Assembly (NCBI GenBank): GCA_035529435.1
Contig: DATKWS010000205.1
Coordinates: 1 to 14,705, forward strand
DNA: 14,705 nucleotides
Direction: 5' to 3'
Origin: DATKWS01 sp035529435
GTDB lineage: Bacteria > Krumholzibacteriota > Krumholzibacteriia > Krumholzibacteriales > Krumholzibacteriaceae
Positions 1 to 7,535 of this stretch are shown here, piece after piece. The notes under the pieces were generated by a model. That model was given only the letters and a program-made list of their open reading frames with translations. It was not told the DNA's origin and searched no databases. Position 1 is the stretch's first letter; each line of letters starts with the position of its first letter. The position numbers were made by a program, and so were the translations under genes.

Positions 1-1417
1 CGCTCTCCCCCTCCCGCCAGCGCCTGTAATCCCCGTTCCAGCAGTAGAGACAGAGTTCCTCGCGCGGGAGGCCGATCGCCTCGATCATGTCCTCGAGCGT
101 CTGGTACCGGAGCGTCGTGACGCCGAGGTCCTCCGCGATCCAGTCGACCATGCGCCGGTATTGTTCCGTCCGGTGATCGATGAATGCGGAGACATCCTCG
201 ATGTCGTGTCCCTCGAGCGCCCTGATCGCGCGGCGGGCGGCGAGCTCCTCGATGTTCCGCGTCGAGAGATTGAAGCGGCACGGGTACATGAGCGGCGGGC
301 ACGCCGGCCGGACGTGCACCTCGCGAGCGCCTCCCTCCCAGAGCTTTCTGATGGTGTAGTTCTTGAGCTGCGTACCGCGCACGATCGAGTCCTCGCACAC
401 GACGATACGGTTGCCCCGTATGATGTGCTTGTTCGGGACCAGTTTCATCTTCGCGATATGGTCGCGGATCTCCTGTGACGGCGGATTGTAGCTCCGGCCG
501 TATCCCGGCGTGTACTTGACGAGCGGCCGCCGGTAGGGCCTGCCCGATTCCATCGCGTACCCGATCGCGTGCGCGACGCCGGAATCGGGAATGCCCGAGA
601 CGACGTCGACCTCGATATCGGTGTCGCGCCTCGCAAGGAATTGCCCGCACCGCTCACGGACGGCCTCTACATTGATACCCTCGTAATCGGATGAGGGGAA
701 TCCGGTATATATCCAGAGAAACGCGCAGATCTGATTGATGTCCCCGACGGACCGCTTCTGCACGCAACCGTCCCCGTTCAGCAATACGACCTCGCCCGGT
801 CCGAGATACTTTGACACGGTGAATCCCGTATTCATGAAGGCGCTCGTTTCCGAGGTCACCGCCCATCCGACGCTGCCGCTGCCGATGGCGAGCTGCGAGT
901 AGCCTAAGCGGTCGCGCGCGGCGTATATCCCTTCCCGGCTCAAAAGAAGCAATGAACACGAGCCGTCGATCGCATCGAACATCCGCTCGATGCCGTCGAT
1001 CAGATCGTCACCCTCCGTGATCAGCTTCGCGACAAGCTCGGTGGAGTTCACGAAACCGTCACCGACCTCGCTGAAGGTCGTGCCGCGCTGAAGCATGGCG
1101 ATCGCGAGCTCGCGCGCGTTGTTCAGGGCACCGTCCATCGCGATACAGAACGGGCCGAATTTCGAATTCAGGTAGATCGGCTGCTCCTCGAGGGCGCTGA
1201 TCACCCCGATACCGGCGTTCCCCTGCATGGCGTGGATGTCCTCGTAGAACTTCGACTTGAACTGATCCCTGCTTATATTGTGGATCTGCCGCTGGAAATG
1301 GTCGCCCAGTACCGCAACGCCGCCGAACTGGGTTCCCAGGTGGGAATGGTAATCAGTGCCGTACAGGAGTGTTTCGGTACACTCTCCCTTCGTGACAACG
1401 CCGAAGAGCCCGCTCAT
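1..1417 (-). CDS. purF: Amidophosphoribosyltransferase-like protein, PurF family, glutaminase nucleophile absent; C-terminus cut by window edge
   Basis: PurF makes phosphoribosylamine from PRPP and glutamine in the first step of purine synthesis. The 472 residues visible here align over the whole PurF length. The phosphoribosyltransferase half has the PRPP motif VVCEDSIVRGTQ (acidic pair E342-D343) and the RSYNPPSQ loop matching the family's RTFxxPxQ. Four cysteines, C231, C380, C456 and C459 (the last two as CLYC), sit where Bacillus-type PurF binds its [4Fe-4S] cluster. The N-terminal Ntn glutaminase half is abnormal: it starts MSGLFG instead of MCGIxG, so the N-terminal nucleophilic Cys is Ser. 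The HVRY segment after GIG reads VISA, the oxyanion NGNL reads DGAL, and the TSDSE aspartate is Ser. The ATG at 1417 has GGAGG six bases upstream. The gene is probably monocistronic. The fold is certain; glutamine-dependent activity is doubtful, so it may use ammonia or have another role. Confidence 0.88.
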   Translation of the reverse strand, partial: MSGLFGVVTKGECTETLLYGTDYHSHLGTQFGGVAVLGDHFQRQIHNISRDQFKSKFYEDIHAMQGNAGIGVISALEEQPIYLNSKFGPFCIAMDGALNNARELAIAMLQRGTTFSEVGDGFVNSTELVAKLITEGDDLIDGIERMFDAIDGSCSLLLLSREGIYAARDRLGYSQLAIGSGSVGWAVTSETSAFMNTGFTVSKYLGPGEVVLLNGDGCVQKRSVGDINQICAFLWIYTGFPSSDYEGINVEAVRERCGQFLARRDTDIEVDVVSGIPDSGVAHAIGYAMESGRPYRRPLVKYTPGYGRSYNPPSQEIRDHIAKMKLVPNKHIIRGNRIVVCEDSIVRGTQLKNYTIRKLWEGGAREVHVRPACPPLMYPCRFNLSTRNIEELAARRAIRALEGHDIEDVSAFIDHRTEQYRRMVDWIAEDLGVTTLRYQTLEDMIEAIGLPREELCLYCWNGDYRRWREGES

Positions 1418-1475
1418 TCACTACCTCCGATGCACAACGTTCGATGCTGCTGAATTACCGTCAGTGGAAAAATCG

Positions 1476-1504
1476 AAGATATACCTTTTGGCGATGCCGC
1501 TCAA
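1476..1504 (-). promoter_or_regulatory. Predicted sigma70-type promoter for the PurF-like gene
   Basis: On the minus strand, TTGAGC (1504-1499) and TATCTT (1481-1476) are separated by 17 bases. Each matches the consensus at four of six positions. The start codon lies about 60 bases downstream. This is a visual prediction only. Confidence 0.4.
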
Positions 1505-1573
1505 TGAATATTTATACTGTGATCCCGGTTCGGCCTTCTGCCCGGCCGGCCATGCAGGGGGAAGCCGGCTCCG

Positions 1574-3577
1574 TCACGGTCTCAGGTACCGGTCGAACCA
1601 CGCGACGACGCGGTCCACGAGATCGATCTGATGGTGGATTTCGTTGAATCCGTGCTGCTCCCGCGGGTAGACGACGAGTTCCGCCGGCACTCCCGTCTGT
1701 ACGAGCGCGTGGTACATCTCGTATGCCTGCCCGACGGGAACCCGGGCATCGCCCTCGCCGTGCAGGATCAGCGTCGGGGTCGATGCGCGGTCGACATAGG
1801 TCACCGGCGAATGGGCGCGGTACGCATCGGGACGCCGGTACGGAACGGCCCGCAGGTACTGGCCGAGGAAGTCCGGAGTGATATCGGTCGTGCCGTGAAA
1901 GGAATAGAGATTCGTCACGCCCGCGCCGACCACGGCCGCCGCGAAGCGCCGGGTGTGGGACACGATCCACGCCGACATGTAGCCGCCGTAGCTCCATCCA
2001 CCGACCCCGATCCGGTCGGCAACGGCGTACCCCTCGTCGACGAGGAAATCGGCGCCGGCGAGAATGTCCTCGTAGTCCCCGCCCCCCCAGTCGTCGAAGT
2101 TCGCCCGCGCGAAGCCGGGGCCGTATCCCGCGCTGCCCCGCGGATTCGGCAGAAGGACGATATAGCCGCGGCAGGCGAGAATCATTCCCCATTCGTGCCA
2201 CGTGCCGTGCCAACCGAGCCACCAGGCCCACATCGGCCCGCCATGTATGTTGATCACGGCCGGATAGCGGTTCCCCTTCTGGTAACCGGGCGGGAGGAGG
2301 AGCACACCCTCGATGACGGTGCCGTCCCTGCTCTTCCACCCCACCGTCCGGGCCGAGGGCAGATCGCGCTCGGTGAGCCATCCGTTCAGATCGGTCAAAC
2401 GCTCGTTCTTTCCAAACCACCCGCGTTCCATTACACAGATATCGGGCGGTGACTGCGCATCCCCCTTCAAGAATACGAAGCGCGAGCCGTCCCGCGAGAC
2501 GTCGAACTTCCGGTACCCGTAATAGGGAACCAGCATGTCAACGAGCGGTTCGACGGACTCGTCCTCTATCGAGAGCAGAGCGAGCCGTCCCGTCACTCCG
2601 GACATCTCGAACACGACGAGCCGCTCTCCGCCGGGATGCCAGTGCGGGTCCGCGAATGTTCCGCAGTGGGTTTTTCCGAGTAACCGAAGGTTGCTTCCAT
2701 CGGCATCCACCACGGCGACGAGCTGCACGTCGATCGTGATCTCGGGGTGCGCGTCCCGGTAGAGAAATGCGATCGACCGCCCGTCGGGCGACCATGACGG
2801 CGTCCCCTGCCCGTGGTCGGAGAGTACCGTCCGTTCGCCGCGCGCGAGATCCAGTACCTCGAGCCGGGAGCGGTAATACATCTCGTTGCTTGTGGGCCGG
2901 TCCGCGACGATCATCGCGATCCGGGCGGCATCGGGAGACCAGGCGGCCGACATCACGTGCAGGTCCTCCGGCGTGACGGGATCACCCGTTCCGGCCGAGG
3001 CGTCGATGATCCGCAGGCGGCCGAAACGGAACTCCCGGTCGATGACCCGTTCATCGTCACCGCGCTCCCGCGCGCCGGTTACATCTTCCGGCAAGGGATC
3101 GGCCACGACCACCGCGAATTTTTTGCCGTCGGGACTCCAGGTGAACGACTGTACATCTTCCTTGAAGGCGGTCACCGCCCCGGCCTCTCCGCCGGCGAAC
3201 CGGATACGGTAGAGCTGCGTTGCCTTGCCGGAAGCGCGGTCGGAGAGAAACGCGATCCAGCGCCCGTCGGGCGACCATCGCGGCATGTGCTCCCGCGACG
3301 GGCCGAAGGCGAAGCGGCGGGGGGTGCGCTTGCCTTCGAAATCGGCGACCCAGATGTCGGAGTGCCCCGTCTTGTCGCCGCGTGTGGTATCTGGCGGCTC
3401 CTGGACCACGTAGGCGATCCAGCGCCCGTCGGGCGAGAACACCGGCTCCATGCACCAGCGCATCATGAGGAGATCCCCGCTCGTGAAACATTCACCCGCC
3501 GACACCGATGCGCACCACGCGAGCACCGCAACCAGGGCCGCGGCGGCAGGCGCGATCTTCCCGTAACCGACTGTCAT
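1574..3577 (-). CDS. Exported S9-family serine peptidase (prolyl oligopeptidase / acylaminoacyl-peptidase type)
   Basis: The 667-residue protein has a Sec signal peptide (hydrophobic residues about 9-26, likely cleavage after SVSA near residue 27), so it acts in the periplasm or outside the cell. Residues about 40-400 form a beta-propeller of WD40-like PD40 blades, recognisable by repeated WSPDGRWIA motifs. The C-terminal 240 residues are the alpha/beta-hydrolase domain. The catalytic triad is visible: Ser529 in GGWSYGGYM, Asp610 in HGEGDARVP and His642 in EQHGF. The HGGP and NPRGSxGYG oxyanion-side motifs also fit the family. Family members cleave short peptides that pass the propeller filter, giving oligopeptide or N-terminal acyl-residue cleavage. 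The ATG at 3577 follows GGAGG by five bases. Length and motifs are complete, with no sign of damage. The exact substrate cannot be told from sequence; dipeptidyl-peptidase activity is also possible. Confidence 0.93.
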   Translation of the reverse strand: MTVGYGKIAPAAAALVAVLAWCASVSAGECFTSGDLLMMRWCMEPVFSPDGRWIAYVVQEPPDTTRGDKTGHSDIWVADFEGKRTPRRFAFGPSREHMPRWSPDGRWIAFLSDRASGKATQLYRIRFAGGEAGAVTAFKEDVQSFTWSPDGKKFAVVVADPLPEDVTGARERGDDERVIDREFRFGRLRIIDASAGTGDPVTPEDLHVMSAAWSPDAARIAMIVADRPTSNEMYYRSRLEVLDLARGERTVLSDHGQGTPSWSPDGRSIAFLYRDAHPEITIDVQLVAVVDADGSNLRLLGKTHCGTFADPHWHPGGERLVVFEMSGVTGRLALLSIEDESVEPLVDMLVPYYGYRKFDVSRDGSRFVFLKGDAQSPPDICVMERGWFGKNERLTDLNGWLTERDLPSARTVGWKSRDGTVIEGVLLLPPGYQKGNRYPAVINIHGGPMWAWWLGWHGTWHEWGMILACRGYIVLLPNPRGSAGYGPGFARANFDDWGGGDYEDILAGADFLVDEGYAVADRIGVGGWSYGGYMSAWIVSHTRRFAAAVVGAGVTNLYSFHGTTDITPDFLGQYLRAVPYRRPDAYRAHSPVTYVDRASTPTLILHGEGDARVPVGQAYEMYHALVQTGVPAELVVYPREQHGFNEIHHQIDLVDRVVAWFDRYLRP
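3252..3436 (-). repeat. Two identical 23-base copies of a PD40 blade motif inside the S9 peptidase gene
   Basis: Positions 3252-3274 and 3414-3436 are identical and exactly 162 bases apart, so they are in frame and 54 residues apart, about one propeller blade. They encode the SPDGRWIA motif of two adjacent blades. A third, diverged copy lies near 2770-2792. The repeat is part of the coding sequence and not a mobile or regulatory element. Confidence 0.8.
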
Positions 3578-3638
3578 GAAATCCTCCCCGATCGTTTGCC
3601 GAATCTATCTCTGCTCGTCCCATTTGATACAGGACAGT

Positions 3639-3667
3639 AGGATAGCAGATGGGCGCCGGAATGGCAA
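3639..3667 (-). promoter_or_regulatory. Predicted promoter for the S9 peptidase gene
   Basis: The minus strand has TTGCCA (3667-3662; five of six consensus bases), a 17-base spacer and TATCCT (3644-3639) preceded by TG at the extended -10 position. It lies about 60 bases upstream of the ATG at 3577. No experimental support. Confidence 0.55.
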
Positions 3668-3676
3668 AAAACTGTT

Positions 3677-3704
3677 TTGCAACTGTAATATTATTATATA
3701 AAAT
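3677..3704 (+). promoter_or_regulatory. Possible promoter for the glycosyltransferase-pseudouridine synthase genes
   Basis: TTGCAA (3677-3682) and TAAAAT (3699-3704) are 16 bases apart in a short AT-rich patch of the divergent intergenic region. The start codon at 3776 is about 70 bases downstream. The local AT-richness gives several other -10 choices, so the exact box is uncertain. Confidence 0.35.
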
Positions 3705-3775
3705 GAGTTAGATCGCAACTGGCGAGACGGCGGCCCCGAACGATTTCCACGGGGCGGATCGGGCGAGCACGAAGC

Positions 3776-5329
3776 ATGAACCGGCGAAGTTCACAAAACC
3801 GGCGCGAACGATCGGTCACCGGCGTGAAACAATCAAAGCACACCGGAATTCCGCGCTCATTTCCGCGGTCCGCCGGACCGGCGGGGGCGCGGCCCGCACT
3901 GTATATCGTCGTTGCCACGCTCTGCGTGTTCACCTACCGCGGCATATTCGACAACTATCTCTTCAACGATGACTTCTCCTGGCTACGCGCGGCGCGGTAC
4001 GACATGTCATGGGGCACTATCCTGACCTACCGCGTGGTGAACTTCTTTCGCCCCCTCATCAATCTCTCCTTCTTCGCCGTGGAACACCTCTCCCCCGGAA
4101 ACATACGGCTCCACTACGCGGGTAACCTGATACTGCACTTTCTCAATACGCTCCTCGTGTTCCACCTGCTCGCCACCCTGCTGCGCCGATGGGGTGTCGC
4201 GGCGGCGACCGCGATCCTCTTCGCGGTGAGCAGCCTGCATATCGGGGCCGTCTTCTGGATCAGCGCGCGAACGACCCTCCTCTCCACCTTCCTGCTCCTC
4301 CTCGCGCTGATCATCGCAACGCGCGGGATGAAACGGGAATCGTTGCGCGTGGTTCTCGCAGCGGTTCTGTTCGCGCTGGCGCTCGCGGCCAAGGAAACGG
4401 CGATCGCCGGCCTGCCGGTCGTTTTTCTCCTCTACGCGGTCAGGCGGCGATGGCGGGGAGAGTACCCGCTCGGCCGCGGTGTGCTCGTGTCATTCACCGC
4501 GATCTCCATTGCCTATCTCATCATCAGAAAATTCGTCATGGGAGGATTTTTCCAGCATACCTGGGGACCGGGCCTCCATGCGGTACGGAACCTGGCCGGC
4601 GGCTTCCTGTTCCAATTTTACCCGTTTCCCTTTTTCACGCTGTTCATGCCGGGGGCGACGACCCTCTCCGAGCCCGCCCATCCATTCCTGCCGGAGATCG
4701 TCGTGGTGGCGCTGATCGTCGGCCTCCTCTGGATCGGGGCCGCGACGAGACGGACCGGGGAGTACGTTCTGGCCATCGGATGGACGCTCCTCGCCCTGCT
4801 GCCGGCATGCGCGTTCAGGTACCGGTTCTTCTCGACCGCATCGATCACGCAGAACCGGTACTACTACCTCTCCTCGATCGGCTCGCTCCTCGTGATGACG
4901 CTCCTGCTCGCCGCACTCTGGAACGGGCGATCGCGGATCAGGCGCGTGCTGTGCGTGGCGATCTTCGTCATGCTCGCCGCCGGATGGGTGCTGCGGGTCC
5001 ACCGGCTCGAGAAGAAATGGGACCTCTATACCCTCATGTATCGCGAGGTGGTCTTTTCGCTCGTCGAGGAGATCGAGAAGCGGAGCGGTTTCACCACCAT
5101 CGCGATCGAGGATCCCCCGCTCGCCTTTCCCTACGTCGCGGACGCGGTCCTTCTCGAGATGGGAAATAGAAACCGCGGCGGCGGGCAGGCCGGGCCGTTC
5201 GACCGGCCGCCGTACGAGATCGTCGAGATCGAGGGCGGAGCCGCGGCCGCCGATGCGTACAGGCCGTGCCTCTACATATACTATACGGGTGAATACCCGA
5301 AGATGATGTGGATCGAGCAACGGGAATGA
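3776..5329 (+). CDS. Multispanning GT-C glycosyltransferase-like membrane protein (PMT/TMTC-like, without TPR repeats)
   Basis: The 517-residue protein has a basic N-terminal tail (residues 1-40), then about ten hydrophobic segments up to about residue 410, then a soluble C-terminal region of about 100 residues. Features of polyisoprenyl-phosphate-sugar-dependent GT-C enzymes are visible. NDDFSW (N64, D65, D66) lies in the first loop, where these enzymes have their catalytic acidic residue. It is followed by FRPL (F91-L94) and a HxxNxxLHxxNTLLV helix as in TMTC proteins, then AKETA (K206-E207), matching the family's conserved Lys-Glu loop. Such enzymes transfer a sugar from a lipid carrier to a protein or glycan on the outer face of the membrane. 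The TPR domain of TMTC proteins is missing. The Shine-Dalgarno before the ATG is weak; an in-frame GTG at 3824 is a less likely start. Donor and acceptor are unknown. Confidence 0.75.
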   Translation: MNRRSSQNRRERSVTGVKQSKHTGIPRSFPRSAGPAGARPALYIVVATLCVFTYRGIFDNYLFNDDFSWLRAARYDMSWGTILTYRVVNFFRPLINLSFFAVEHLSPGNIRLHYAGNLILHFLNTLLVFHLLATLLRRWGVAAATAILFAVSSLHIGAVFWISARTTLLSTFLLLLALIIATRGMKRESLRVVLAAVLFALALAAKETAIAGLPVVFLLYAVRRRWRGEYPLGRGVLVSFTAISIAYLIIRKFVMGGFFQHTWGPGLHAVRNLAGGFLFQFYPFPFFTLFMPGATTLSEPAHPFLPEIVVVALIVGLLWIGAATRRTGEYVLAIGWTLLALLPACAFRYRFFSTASITQNRYYYLSSIGSLLVMTLLLAALWNGRSRIRRVLCVAIFVMLAAGWVLRVHRLEKKWDLYTLMYREVVFSLVEEIEKRSGFTTIAIEDPPLAFPYVADAVLLEMGNRNRGGGQAGPFDRPPYEIVEIEGGAAAADAYRPCLYIYYTGEYPKMMWIEQRE

Positions 5330-5330
5330 C

Positions 5331-6365
5331 ATGAAAAAACGGTACGTCATCACCGAGGAATGGGCGGGAGCGCGGATCGACCGCCTCGTGCGCGCCCTCC
5401 ACCCCGCCACGCCCTTCGGCGTGATCCAAACGCTGCTGCGCAAGGGAAAGGTCACCCTCAATGGAAAGAAGGCGCGCGGCGGCGCGCGCCTTGCGGCGGG
5501 CGACATCGTCGAGATCAGGGAAAGACCCGAACGGGCGGGCACGAGACCGGCGGTGCGGCCGTCATCGGGACGCGCCGCGGCACTCCCCCGCTCTCCCGCC
5601 GAAGCGATTCGTACGGCGCCTCCGGGGACGCGTTCCGCCGTTGCCGGGACCGGGCGCCGCGAATGGGGGGCGATCGGCGCGGAGATACCGATCCTGTACG
5701 AGGATGACGATGTGCTGGTGATCGACAAGCCGGGAGGGCTTGTCGTGCAACCGGGAAACAGAAGGGATCTCGGTTCCCTGCTCGATCTCCTCGAGGTGTA
5801 CCATGCAAAACAGGCAGTCCCGAAAAGAGGAACGGACCGTGATGCGGATCTTCCTCCCTTTCCCTATACACCGGTGCACCGCCTCGACCGGGAAACGAGC
5901 GGTGTGCTCGTCATCGCCAAAACCCGGCGGGCGGCGCGTACGTTGAGCGACGCCTTCTCGACGGGGCGCGTGGAAAAACGGTACCTCGCCCTCGTCGAGG
6001 GAACCCCGTCGCCGGGGAGCGGCTCGATCAGCCTTCCCCTCCGTGTGATGAAAGGCAGGCACTCCACGGCGGAGCCGGTCGCCGGCGGCAAACGGGCGGA
6101 GACGCGGTACCTGCTCCTCCGGACGACCAGCGGCGGTCAATCGCTTCTCGAGGTGCGCATAGCGACCGGACGCACGCATCAGATACGCGCCCACCTCGCT
6201 TCTCTCGGCCACCCCGTCGCCGGCGACCGCCGGTACGGCGAGGGAAAGCGCCCCCCCGGCACCCGCCTGTGCCTGCACGCCTGGAAGATAACCTTTCCCC
6301 GCCCCGGCGGCCGCGGCACCGTCGAGGCAACCGCCCCGCCGCCCCCGTGGGCGCGGGATGCGTGA
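5331..6365 (+). CDS. RluA-family RNA pseudouridine synthase with S4 domain
   Basis: The 344-residue protein converts specific uridines of structured RNA (usually 23S rRNA) to pseudouridine in the cytoplasm. Residues 1-62 form an S4 RNA-binding domain (LLRKGKVTLNGKKA). Residues about 65-115 are a low-complexity Arg/Ala/Pro/Gly linker that is unusually long for the family. The catalytic domain starts near residue 120 and holds HRLDRETSGVLV with the nucleophile Asp186. The C-terminal GRTHQIRAHLASLGHP motif is intact. Its ATG lies one base after the stop of the glycosyltransferase gene, without a strong ribosome binding site of its own. The two are therefore probably co-transcribed and translationally coupled. 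It resembles RluC/RluD in architecture, but the target uridine cannot be assigned. Confidence 0.93.
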   Translation: MKKRYVITEEWAGARIDRLVRALHPATPFGVIQTLLRKGKVTLNGKKARGGARLAAGDIVEIRERPERAGTRPAVRPSSGRAAALPRSPAEAIRTAPPGTRSAVAGTGRREWGAIGAEIPILYEDDDVLVIDKPGGLVVQPGNRRDLGSLLDLLEVYHAKQAVPKRGTDRDADLPPFPYTPVHRLDRETSGVLVIAKTRRAARTLSDAFSTGRVEKRYLALVEGTPSPGSGSISLPLRVMKGRHSTAEPVAGGKRAETRYLLLRTTSGGQSLLEVRIATGRTHQIRAHLASLGHPVAGDRRYGEGKRPPGTRLCLHAWKITFPRPGGRGTVEATAPPPPWARDA

Positions 6366-6435
6366 AACGGCCCGGTGTACTGAGGTGCCTCCGGTACTGG
6401 GAGTCGCGTTTTTACGTGAACCACGGCCGCCGATC

Positions 6436-6444
6436 TGCTAGCAT
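6436..6444 (+). promoter_or_regulatory. Weak extended -10 candidate before the M29-like gene
   Basis: TGCTAGCAT (6436-6444) fits the TGnTAnnnT extended -10 pattern and lies about 50 bases before the start codon at 6493. No convincing -35 box is present at the right distance (GTGAAC at 6416-6421 matches three of six). It suggests that the gene may be transcribed separately from the upstream pair. Confidence 0.2.
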
Positions 6445-6492
6445 GGCAAAAATCGCATGAAAAGAGGATATGCAACGCAGAAAGGAACGATC

Positions 6493-7458
6493 ATGGACAG
6501 GGCACTAATGGACGCTGCGATGATCGCGGTGAAGGACTGCCTCAAGGTGCAGAAGAACGAACTTCTGCTCGTTGTCACCGACACCGAGTTGATCGAGATA
6601 GGTGAGGCGCTTTTGGAGGCGGGGCATTCGCTCGGCGCGGTCTCCATGTTATTGAAGATCTTCCCCCTCAGCCGCAACGGCGAGGAGCCACCCGATCCGG
6701 TGACCAAGGCCATGGCCGCGAGCGATGTCGTGATCGCACCGACATCGAAATCGATCTCCCATACCGCATCGAGGCGCAACGCCTGCGCCGCCGGGGCGCG
6801 CGTCGCCACGATGCCCGGCATCACGAAGGATACAATGATCCGGGGGCTCAATGCCGATTACCACGCCATCGCGGAACGTACAAAACGCGTGACGGAGCTG
6901 CTCACCGCGGCCGATGTCGCCCACGTGACGACGGCGGCCGGCACCGACATCACGATTCCGATCAACGGGATCAAGGCGATCGCCTCGACCGGCCTCATGC
7001 ACGAACCGGGCTCCTTCGGCAACCTCCCGTCCGGCGAGGCGTACATGATGCCGGTGGAGGGCGCCACGGAGGGGGTGTTCGTCGTCGACGGATCGATGGC
7101 GGGAATCGGCGACCTCGCGGGAAAGACCCCGATCACGATAACGGTCGAGAAGGGGTACGCCGTGAAGATCACCGGCGGCCCCGAGGCGGACCTGCTGCGG
7201 AGCAAGCTCGAGCCGCTCGGAAAGGCGGCCTTCAACGCCGCCGAGCTCGGTGTGGGGACGAATGACGCCGCCAGGATCATCGGCAACATCCTCGAGGACG
7301 AGAAGGTGATGGGGACGATCCACATCGCCCTCGGCAACAACATGTCGATGGGCGGCACGGTCGACGTGCCGATCCATCTCGACGGCATCATCAAGAACCC
7401 GACCGTCGAGCTCGACGGTACGAAGATTATGGAGATGGGAAAACTGCTCGTGGATTGA
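6493..7458 (+). CDS. Aminopeptidase M29-like metallohydrolase (short form)
   Basis: The 321-residue protein resembles the M29 leucyl aminopeptidases (AmpS/AmpT/PepS), dinuclear metal enzymes that remove N-terminal residues in the cytoplasm, and their relatives annotated as NicX-type dioxygenases. Metal ligands can be aligned with the family: E182 (NLPSGEAY), E251 (AELGVGTN), H277 (TIHIALGNN), and H295 and D297 (IHLDGI). The Tyr that lies seven residues after the third ligand in AmpT is Met here. At 321 residues it is clearly shorter than the roughly 410 of classical M29 enzymes, mainly at the N-terminus and between the last ligands. I place the start at ATG 6493 because AAAGGA lies six bases upstream and MDRALMDAA looks like the natural N-terminus; the frame is open back to an ATG at 6457, which would add 12 residues. 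No signal peptide is seen. Substrate is uncertain. Confidence 0.82.
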   Translation: MDRALMDAAMIAVKDCLKVQKNELLLVVTDTELIEIGEALLEAGHSLGAVSMLLKIFPLSRNGEEPPDPVTKAMAASDVVIAPTSKSISHTASRRNACAAGARVATMPGITKDTMIRGLNADYHAIAERTKRVTELLTAADVAHVTTAAGTDITIPINGIKAIASTGLMHEPGSFGNLPSGEAYMMPVEGATEGVFVVDGSMAGIGDLAGKTPITITVEKGYAVKITGGPEADLLRSKLEPLGKAAFNAAELGVGTNDAARIIGNILEDEKVMGTIHIALGNNMSMGGTVDVPIHLDGIIKNPTVELDGTKIMEMGKLLVD

Positions 7459-7535
7459 GGACAGCCGCCGTGGAGTCCGCCGCCCGCGCTTCGCGAGAAT
7501 GCCGTCCCGCACATCCGCGGGGCGCGACGCGCGGC

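Noticed and set aside
4490..5728. Open frame of 412 codons on the minus strand across the glycosyltransferase and pseudouridine synthase genes
   Set aside because: Arg/Pro/Glu-rich composition, no recognisable motif, antisense to two clear genes.
7459..7535. Possible bidirectional terminator between the convergent M29-like and htpX genes
   Set aside because: Only short, weak GC hairpins and no T-run on either strand.
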